Assembly: GCF_030316765.1 (NCBI RefSeq)
Contig: NZ_JASZYT010000010.1
Coordinates: 124,001 to 188,000, forward strand
Direction of reading: 5' to 3'
From: Variovorax saccharolyticus
Lineage (GTDB): Bacteria; Pseudomonadota; Gammaproteobacteria; Burkholderiales; Burkholderiaceae_C
Length of the DNA: 64,000 nucleotides
Below, piece after piece: positions 58,885-64,000 of this stretch. A program made the translations under genes and the position numbers. A model generated the notes under the pieces. That model was not told the DNA's origin. It worked only from the letters and a program-made list of their open reading frames with translations, and did not search any database. Position 1 is the first letter of the stretch, and each line of letters begins with the position of its first letter.

Positions 58885-58919
58885 AAGGCGGTCCGGTGAA
58901 CGCCGGTCCGCCTTCTTCC
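58885..58919 (+). terminator. Intrinsic terminator of the porin gene
   Basis: AAGGCGG (58885-58891) pairs with CCGCCTT (58908-58914), continued by CCGG/CCGG across a T-T mismatch, with a TGAACG loop. The stem is followed by CTTCC, a weak pyrimidine run. It starts 40 bp after the porin stop. Confidence 0.65.
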
Positions 58920-58949
58920 ATGGTCAAGGAACGTCAAGGGAAGGTCTTC

Positions 58950-59453
58950 ATGCAGAACGGTACTTCGTCCACCTGCGTTGCAGAGAAGCTGATCGACCTC
59001 AACGATCTCCGCATCTTCGCCTACGTCGCTTCGCTCTCCAGTTTCTCCCTGGCGGCCGATGCACTGCAGATCCACAAGTCGAGCGTGAGCAGAAGCATCT
59101 CCCGACTCGAAGCCATGCTGGAGACGCCGTTGCTCCAGCGCACCACACGCAAGGTCCTGCTGACCCAGCGCGGTGTCGATCTCGGTGAGCGCTGCGTCGA
59201 GCTGCTCTCGAAAATCAATGAAACGATCGGCCAGGTCGGCGGCATCGACACCGCACCGGTGTGCCTGGCGATCGGCCCCGGGCCCGCAACCATCGCCGAT
59301 CCCGGCAAGGGCACGGCGGCGGTCGAGCGCAAGCCGCTGCATGCGATCGGACGCCTTCAGGCCCGGCTCGCGGCCGGGCGCATCGGGCGGCCGGCGGACA
59401 CCGGCCGCTTTGCTCCGGCCGCGGCCTTCACGCCCTTGCCGAGCCACGGTTAG
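58950..59453 (+). CDS. Truncated LysR-type protein (DNA-binding domain only)
   Basis: The ATG at 58950 (MQNGTSSTCVAEKLIDLNDL), with AAGGGAAGG, gives 167 residues. Residues 17-75 are a good LysR winged helix-turn-helix (LRIFAYVASLSSFSLAADAL, HKSSVSRSISRLEAMLETPL, LQRTTRKVLLTQRG). After about residue 100 the sequence turns into an Ala/Gly/Pro/Arg-rich tail with no LysR effector domain, and the stop comes where a full protein would be only half done. It could be a decayed regulator or a functional stand-alone DNA-binding protein. The intact ribosome site and clean HTH leave the second option open. It is convergent with the next AraC-type gene, 44 bp apart. Confidence 0.65.
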   Translation: MQNGTSSTCVAEKLIDLNDLRIFAYVASLSSFSLAADALQIHKSSVSRSISRLEAMLETPLLQRTTRKVLLTQRGVDLGERCVELLSKINETIGQVGGIDTAPVCLAIGPGPATIADPGKGTAAVERKPLHAIGRLQARLAAGRIGRPADTGRFAPAAAFTPLPSHG

Positions 59454-59497
59454 AGAGGATCGGCCACGCACCGAGGCGCGGCCGAACCGCCGCCGGC

Positions 59498-60526
59498 TCA
59501 GTGCTGGCTGCTTCGAAGACTCTGCCGCATCTTGCTGGGCGGGACGCGATACCAGTCCTTGAACTTGCGGCTGAAGTTCGTATGGTCGTTGTAGCCGAGC
59601 CGCGATGCGATGTCCTCGATCGACAGCTCCGTGTGCTGCAGATACCAGGCGGCATGCGTCTTGCGCAAGTCGTTCTTGATGTCGGAAAAGCTGAGGTCTG
59701 CGTCGGCGAGCCTTCTCGCGAGAGTCCGCGAGGAAACGCCCAGGTCCGGAGCCAGCGCGTTGAGATCGGGATTGGCGGTCAGGCGCTCGAGCAGCGCTTG
59801 CCGGACCCGATGAATGAACTCGAGGTGCCCGAGCTCCGACGCCATCTTCTGGCAGGCCTGCGCGGCGGCGTCGAACGCCTTCGCGTCGGCGGAGGGCGAA
59901 GGGCAGTCCAGCAGGTCGACGGGCAGTTGAAACGTCAGGCACTGCTGGTCGAACTCCACCCTGCGGACGTAGCGCAAGCAAGGCTCATCGCCGCCCTCCG
60001 GCCGGGCGTACGGCAAGCCCACCGTGAGTTCATCGACCGGCCGCCCCCCGATCGCCTCGACCATGCGGCAGTGCGCGCCGACGATGGACTGCATGACGAA
60101 CACGTGCGTCTCGAACAGCGGACGCAACGGCCTGATCCTGAGGGTGCTCCATCGAGGGCCGTTGTCCAGCTGGAAATGCATGCTCCTGAAGATCAGCGTT
60201 GCGTGCCGGCTCAGGAATTCGAGCCCCTGTCCCAGGTTCGGGCTGGTCACCGCCGCGATGCCTACCGGGCTGTGATAGGGCTGGAGCATCGCGCCTGCGA
60301 TGAGGCCCAGCGCGGGTTCTCCGCTGCACTGGATGGCCTGCACCACGAACCGGCGGAAGACGGAAAAATCCAGCAGCGGCTTCCCGTCGCCGAGATCCTG
60401 CCAGGACAAGCCCGCACGGGCGAGCACCTCCGAGGGCCTGATGCCGCGACTGTTCAGGCAGTCCAGGACGCCTCGGACGTAGATCGGATGCACGAACGGA
60501 ATCGCGGCTTGGCTCTGGATGCTCAT
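59498..60526 (-). CDS. AraC-family regulator with arabinose_bd (OruR-like) domain
   Basis: This is a 342-residue regulator from the ATG at 60526 (a TTG one codon earlier is also open). The N-terminal domain (about 10-200) is of the OruR/ArgR-like AraC subgroup: YVRGVLDCLNSRGIRPSEVL, LGLIAGAMLQPYHSPVGIAA, LGQGLEFLSRHATLIFRSM. The C-terminal helix-turn-helix pair (about 240-335) has LAPDLGVSSRTLARRLADAD and IEDIASRLGYNDHTNFSRKF. The 204 bp upstream to the MDR gene hold no other frame. It may control that oxidoreductase on the same strand or a distant target; the effector is unknown. Confidence 0.88.
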   Translation of the reverse strand: MSIQSQAAIPFVHPIYVRGVLDCLNSRGIRPSEVLARAGLSWQDLGDGKPLLDFSVFRRFVVQAIQCSGEPALGLIAGAMLQPYHSPVGIAAVTSPNLGQGLEFLSRHATLIFRSMHFQLDNGPRWSTLRIRPLRPLFETHVFVMQSIVGAHCRMVEAIGGRPVDELTVGLPYARPEGGDEPCLRYVRRVEFDQQCLTFQLPVDLLDCPSPSADAKAFDAAAQACQKMASELGHLEFIHRVRQALLERLTANPDLNALAPDLGVSSRTLARRLADADLSFSDIKNDLRKTHAAWYLQHTELSIEDIASRLGYNDHTNFSRKFKDWYRVPPSKMRQSLRSSQH

Positions 60527-60733
60527 CAATCGGTCGGTCTTGCATGGCCGGGCGCCGCCCGGCGTTGCCGCGGGCCCTCAGGTCGATGCGTTGGATGTCG
60601 TGCCCCGCGACGGTCGATGACTCTTCGCGGAGAGAACCTCCCAATCTAGTCGCCTTGAGTGACACGACCGTGGCGGCTGCGTGACCGCCCGTGCAGCGCG
60701 AGGCAGCGCGCGGCGCCGACTGCGCGCCTGCTG

Positions 60734-61867
60734 CTACTTGTTGGGGTTGAGCAGGGCCTTCTCGCCCGTCGCGTGGCGCGAATAGACCGCGATGCGGTCC
60801 AGGCTCAGCGCCTCGACCAGCGAGAGCTCCGCCGTGTAGTGGCTCGCGAAGGTGGTCTTGAGCTCGGCCGCCACCCGCGCCTTGAGCTTCGCGGCGCCCT
60901 CGGGTCCGATCTTCTGCAGGAACGGGAACAGCAGCCAGCCTCCCATGCCCCAGGTCATGCCGAAACCGCGCGTGAACTCGGTCGGCCCGCGGTCCAGGCC
61001 GCCGTAGATGTAGACCTGCTTGTGGGTGCTGGAGCCGTAGCGGCTGTACTCGGTCGCCGTCTTGTTGAGTGCCGCTTCCATGCAGGTCAGGATCTGGCCC
61101 GCCAGCTTGCCGCCGCCGATGGCGTCGAAGGCCAGGGTGGCGCCGGTGGCGACCAGCGCATCGGTCAGGTCCTGCATGAAGGTGGGCGATTCCGTGCTGC
61201 AGACGTACTTGGCGCCGAGGCCGCGCAGGATCTCCTCCTGCTCCTTCTTGCGCACGATGTTCACGAGATCGATGCCGTCCTTGAGGCAGATCCGGTTCAG
61301 CATCTGGCCCAGGTTCGACGCCGCGGCCGTGTGCACCAGCGCCTTGTGGCCCTCGCGGCGCATGGTCTCGACCATGCCGAGCGCGGTGAGCGGGTTGACG
61401 AAGGCCGAGGCGCCCTCGGCCGCCGTCGTGCCCTCGGGCAGCGCCATGCACTGGGCTGCGGCGATCGAGCGGTACTGCGTGTACATCGCGCCGCCGAGCA
61501 CCGCCACGGTCTTGCCGAGCAGCGCCTGCGCCTCGGGTGCCGCACCTGCCGCCACGACGACGCCAGCCCCTTCGTTGCCGACCTGCATGGACTGGTCCAG
61601 GCGCCCGGCCATGCTCTTCATCGCGGCTTCGGGAATGCTGGCGGTGACCACCGGCCGCTCGGCCGTGCCCGATGCCTTCGCGGTGCGCAGGTCGGCGGCA
61701 CCGAACAGCAGTCCGAGATCGGACGGATTCATCGGCGCGGCCTCGACCCGCACGATCACTTCGTGGGCGGCCGGCTGAGGGATCGGGTCCTCCGACAGCG
61801 AGAGGGTCAGTTCTCCCTTGCTGCTGACGAGCGAGCGGATCTGAAGGGTGGTGGCGGGCAGTGTCAT
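60734..61867 (-). CDS. Zinc-free MDR-family oxidoreductase (quinone oxidoreductase-like)
   Basis: This 377-residue medium-chain dehydrogenase/reductase begins MTLPATTLQIRSLVSSKGEL. The GroES-like N-terminal domain has PAAHEVIVRVEAAPMNPSDL and MQVGNEGAGVVVAAGAAPEA but no zinc-ligand Cys/His set. The cofactor domain has ALVHTAAASNLGQMLNRICL in place of the usual GxGxxG, as in NADPH-quinone or enoyl reductase-like members, then LAFDAIGGGKLAGQILTCME. CCGGAGA precedes the ATG. The substrate is unknown. Confidence 0.85.
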   Translation of the reverse strand: MTLPATTLQIRSLVSSKGELTLSLSEDPIPQPAAHEVIVRVEAAPMNPSDLGLLFGAADLRTAKASGTAERPVVTASIPEAAMKSMAGRLDQSMQVGNEGAGVVVAAGAAPEAQALLGKTVAVLGGAMYTQYRSIAAAQCMALPEGTTAAEGASAFVNPLTALGMVETMRREGHKALVHTAAASNLGQMLNRICLKDGIDLVNIVRKKEQEEILRGLGAKYVCSTESPTFMQDLTDALVATGATLAFDAIGGGKLAGQILTCMEAALNKTATEYSRYGSSTHKQVYIYGGLDRGPTEFTRGFGMTWGMGGWLLFPFLQKIGPEGAAKLKARVAAELKTTFASHYTAELSLVEALSLDRIAVYSRHATGEKALLNPNK

Positions 61868-61910
61868 GGCGGTCTCCGGGTCTGGGGCCGGCCAGTATAG
61901 GAGTGGCGAT

Positions 61911-63293
61911 TCAGGCGCGCTCGGCGCGCTGATTCAGCCTCAGGGCGTTGTCGGCGCAGGTCTTCCTGAACGCCCCGCCGATGCGCCGGTCGGCGGCGGC
62001 CCGGGTCCAGAACGCGAGGGCGGCCGCGCAGGCGGTGGTCCACGCCGCGCGCTGGGCAGGCAGCGGCAGCGGCGGCTGGAACTCCCGGGCCGGCACTTCG
62101 CCGCCAGCCAGCGGGGCGTAGAGCATCGGCAGCATGTCGTAGGTCGGAGCCAGCGCCAGCTCGCCCTGGGACGGCCGAAAACTCAGGTTTCCCAGGTGCA
62201 TGTCGGTGTTCGCGATCAGCCGTCCGAACCACCAGAGATGCAGGATGCGCAACTCGTCTTCGGCCGAGAGCCAGCCGGCACCGGCCAGCCGGGCTGCGAG
62301 CCTCGGCCAGTCCATCACGCCCTCCCCGATCAGCGTGGCATTGACCGTGTCGAGACTCACGAGGCGGCTGCGGCCGAACATGCCGACGCGATCGAAGCGC
62401 TCCACCTCGAGAAAGGTGCGGCCGGCATGCACCGCCACCCGGCTGCGCGCGCTCTGCACGCCAGGCAGGGTGGCCGCGCAATCGAGCGCCAGATGCTCGG
62501 CCACCAGCAGATCGGCCCAGCGACGCACCGCCGGCGACCCATCGGCGCCGGAGAACTTCACCAGCACGTGCGGCGTCGCCTGGCGATCCAGGTCACGCAG
62601 CGCCGGGAACTTGGGAAACTCGCCGGCCGCGCTCGACCCGGCCACACCCTGCGCGATGGCCTGCTCGGCCAGTCGCCCATAGGCAGCGCCGACCCGCCTG
62701 CCCGGAATCGGCTCAGGCACCGACACCTTGGCCTGCAGCCAGCGCTCGCACGCCGGGTCGCCCAGGATCAGGTTGCCGCTGACGTCCGAGCCGCTGCGGC
62801 TCAGCACATGAAGAATGTCGTCGTCCGACCATTCGACCGGATTCGCCGGCACCTCGAACCGATGGTGCTCGGCCCGCGCGAACTGGCGCCCCATGTAGCC
62901 TTGGGGCCGCATGTCATGCAGCGGATAGGGAAGCCCGCCCCACCAACCGTCGCGCGCCTCGTCGACCAGGGGCCAGCCGGTACCGTCGAGCGGCATCATC
63001 GTGCCCTCGGGCATCACGGGGGCAAGGTGCGAGACGAGAGCGGCCTGCCCGTCGGCATCGACCTCGTACAGCGGCAGGTCGGACAGCACGCCCCGCAGCG
63101 GCCGGCGCAAGGCATAGCGTGCCCGGCGCGCCTTGCCACCGCTCACGATCCGATGGCCGAGCGCCTGCAGCATCCGGTGCAGCGTCGGCACGCTGACCCC
63201 CAACGACCGGGCCAGATCAGCCGCACTTGCCATGGGCTGCCGCGCAAGCACGGTTGCCAGTTGATCAAGGGCGGTCGGGCGTCCGGCTTCCAC
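61911..63293 (-). CDS. yjjJ: HipA-family serine/threonine kinase with N-terminal HTH (YjjJ-like)
   Basis: HipA kinases phosphorylate translation factors such as aminoacyl-tRNA synthetases and cause growth arrest; YjjJ members carry their own DNA-binding domain and no separate HipB. It has 460 residues from a GTG start without a clear ribosome site. Residues about 8-50 form a helix-turn-helix (ADLARSLGVSVPTLHRMLQA), followed by RARYALRRPLRGV and LPYPLHDMRPQGYMGRQFAR, shared with E. coli YjjJ from memory. The kinase core has LIANTDMHLGNLSF (Asp near 364, Asn near 369) and LAPTYDMLP (Asp near 386), so the catalytic residues look intact. No hipB-like frame lies beside it. Confidence 0.88.
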   Translation of the reverse strand: MEAGRPTALDQLATVLARQPMASAADLARSLGVSVPTLHRMLQALGHRIVSGGKARRARYALRRPLRGVLSDLPLYEVDADGQAALVSHLAPVMPEGTMMPLDGTGWPLVDEARDGWWGGLPYPLHDMRPQGYMGRQFARAEHHRFEVPANPVEWSDDDILHVLSRSGSDVSGNLILGDPACERWLQAKVSVPEPIPGRRVGAAYGRLAEQAIAQGVAGSSAAGEFPKFPALRDLDRQATPHVLVKFSGADGSPAVRRWADLLVAEHLALDCAATLPGVQSARSRVAVHAGRTFLEVERFDRVGMFGRSRLVSLDTVNATLIGEGVMDWPRLAARLAGAGWLSAEDELRILHLWWFGRLIANTDMHLGNLSFRPSQGELALAPTYDMLPMLYAPLAGGEVPAREFQPPLPLPAQRAAWTTACAAALAFWTRAAADRRIGGAFRKTCADNALRLNQRAERA

Positions 63294-63304
63294 ACTGAAT
63301 GCTT

Positions 63305-63384
63305 GAGAAGATTGATGAGAAGATTCTTTTCATTCTCCCACAGGAGAAAACAATAATCTCCTCCCGGTTCCCGAGAAGATTCTC
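63305..63384. promoter_or_regulatory. Cluster of GAGAA/TTCTC sites upstream of the HipA-like gene
   Basis: GAGAAGATT occurs at 63305-63313, 63317-63325 and 63373-63381. The last extends to the palindrome GAGAA-GA-TTCTC (63373-63384). TTCTCC-CACA-GGAGAA is a perfect inverted repeat at 63333-63348. The cluster begins 11 bp before the GTG start and is much more AT-rich than its surroundings. It is well placed for autorepression by the helix-turn-helix domain of the kinase. Confidence 0.6.
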
Positions 63385-63398
63385 AGACGATCCGAGGC

Positions 63399-64000
63399 TC
63401 AGGGCGCCAGGTCGGCCGCCCCCGCGTCCGGGTAGGCCAGCACCCGATCGATGCGCTTGCCTTCGAGCGCCGCCACCTCGAAGCACCAGCCTGCGCAGTC
63501 GATGCGCTCGCCGACTTCGGGCAGCCGGCCCGAGACGAACATCAACAGGCCCGCCACCGTGTTGTAGCGGCCTCGATCCTCTTCGGGCAGTTCGCGGATG
63601 CCCAGGCGGGCGCGCAGTTCCGACACCGGCATCAGGCCATCGAGTTCCCAGACGCCGTCGGGACGCTCGCGGGCCCAGGCCTCGGCATGGGTGGCGACCT
63701 GCAGTTCGCCGGTGATCGCCTCCAGCAGATCGCGCGGCGTCATGAGGCCCTGCACCACGCCATACTCGTCGACCACGAAGACCAGCCGGCCGGCATGCGA
63801 GCGGAACTGCTCGAGCAGTTCCATGCCGGTCAGCGTCTCGGGCACGAACACCGCGGGCTGGGCCGAAGGCTCGATCGGGCCTTCATGGGCGGGGCCGAGC
63901 CTCAGCAGGTGCGCCACGCTGATCACGCCGACCACGTCGTCGAGCGAACCACGGCAGACCGGATACCAGGAATGCACCAGGTTCAGCGCCCCGGCCGCGG
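63399..64000 (-). CDS. CorC/HlyC-type CBS-pair protein, C-terminal part (5' end off window)
   Basis: The frame is open to the window edge, so about 200 C-terminal residues are seen. The first part is the end of a CBS pair (HSWYPVCRGSLDDVVGVISV, FVVDEYGVVQGLMTPRDLLE). The CorC_HlyC domain follows (DGLMPVSELRARLGIRELPE, YNTVAGLLMFVSGRLPEVGE, GWCFEVAALEGKRIDRVLAY). Such proteins are usually membrane-anchored through an N-terminal CNNM/DUF21 domain and are linked to magnesium or cobalt homeostasis. The N-terminal part is not visible, so cytosolic CorC and membrane CNNM-like types cannot be told apart. The HipA-like gene lies downstream. Confidence 0.9.
   Translation of the reverse strand, partial: AAGALNLVHSWYPVCRGSLDDVVGVISVAHLLRLGPAHEGPIEPSAQPAVFVPETLTGMELLEQFRSHAGRLVFVVDEYGVVQGLMTPRDLLEAITGELQVATHAEAWARERPDGVWELDGLMPVSELRARLGIRELPEEDRGRYNTVAGLLMFVSGRLPEVGERIDCAGWCFEVAALEGKRIDRVLAYPDAGAADLAP

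Noticed and set aside
1..64000. CRISPR arrays, insertion sequences, prophage genes, tRNA and rRNA genes
   Set aside because: I found no regularly spaced repeats of CRISPR type, no transposase or integrase motifs, and no tRNA- or rRNA-like stretches. The repeats present are coding duplications (receptors, cheW) or short intergenic hairpins.

Overview
This is about 64 kb of GC-rich DNA from a motile, polarly or peritrichously flagellated betaproteobacterium. The gene content (Bug-type solute receptor, general porin with a 19-residue signal peptide, fliDCE and flgBCDEFGHIJ gene orders, FlgM/FlgN pair, Comamonadaceae-style intergenic hairpin repeats) points to the Burkholderiales, most likely Variovorax or a close relative in the Comamonadaceae. 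The genus is an inference from overall style, not from a marker gene. No rRNA, tRNA, CRISPR array, insertion sequence or phage gene was seen.

Layout. 1-3666 (minus strand): filament genes fliD (cut by the window edge), flaG, fliC and fliE. fliC has an excellent sigma-28 promoter and is insulated from fliE by an intrinsic terminator. 3947-15234 (plus strand): the basal body, C-ring and export operon fliFGHIJK-fliLMNOPQR, with many ATGA-type overlaps and one hairpin repeat inserted between fliH and fliI. 15260-23973: a metabolic block holding an orphan Bug receptor, enolase, pyruvate kinase, glycerate 2-kinase, a DctA-type carrier, tartrate dehydrogenase and a divergent LysR regulator. Together the enzymes form a route from tartrate (or D-malate) through glycerate and 2-phosphoglycerate to pyruvate. 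A near-identical 30-bp element lies upstream of both the tartrate dehydrogenase and the Bug gene. 23986-26630: a small secreted or membrane peptide, an AraC regulator and a divergent FAD aromatic hydroxylase.

26621-51758 (all minus strand): flgBCDEFGHIJ, cheW2, eight methyl-accepting chemotaxis protein (MCP) genes with a second cheW embedded, then flgK and flgL. Sigma-28 promoters are visible before the Cache-domain MCP and before flgK. The MCP signalling domains and the two cheW genes are almost identical in DNA sequence, in a mosaic pattern that suggests ongoing gene conversion. 51970-53540 (plus): flgA, then flgM-flgN behind a sigma-28 promoter.

53541-64000: accessory genes. These are a small lipoprotein and a Tat-exported phospholipase C behind a possible Pho box, a DeoR regulator, a general porin with phased repeats in its promoter, a truncated LysR-like protein, an OruR-type AraC regulator, a zinc-free MDR oxidoreductase, a YjjJ/HipA-like kinase with its own DNA-binding domain and a promoter rich in GAGAA/TTCTC sites, and the C-terminal part of a CorC/HlyC-type CBS protein that runs off the window.

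The flagellar genes are well-known families. The less ordinary parts are the MCP/cheW array and its mosaicism, the shared operator that ties an orphan receptor to the tartrate operon, and the regulatory DNA of the porin, the phospholipase and the HipA-like gene.
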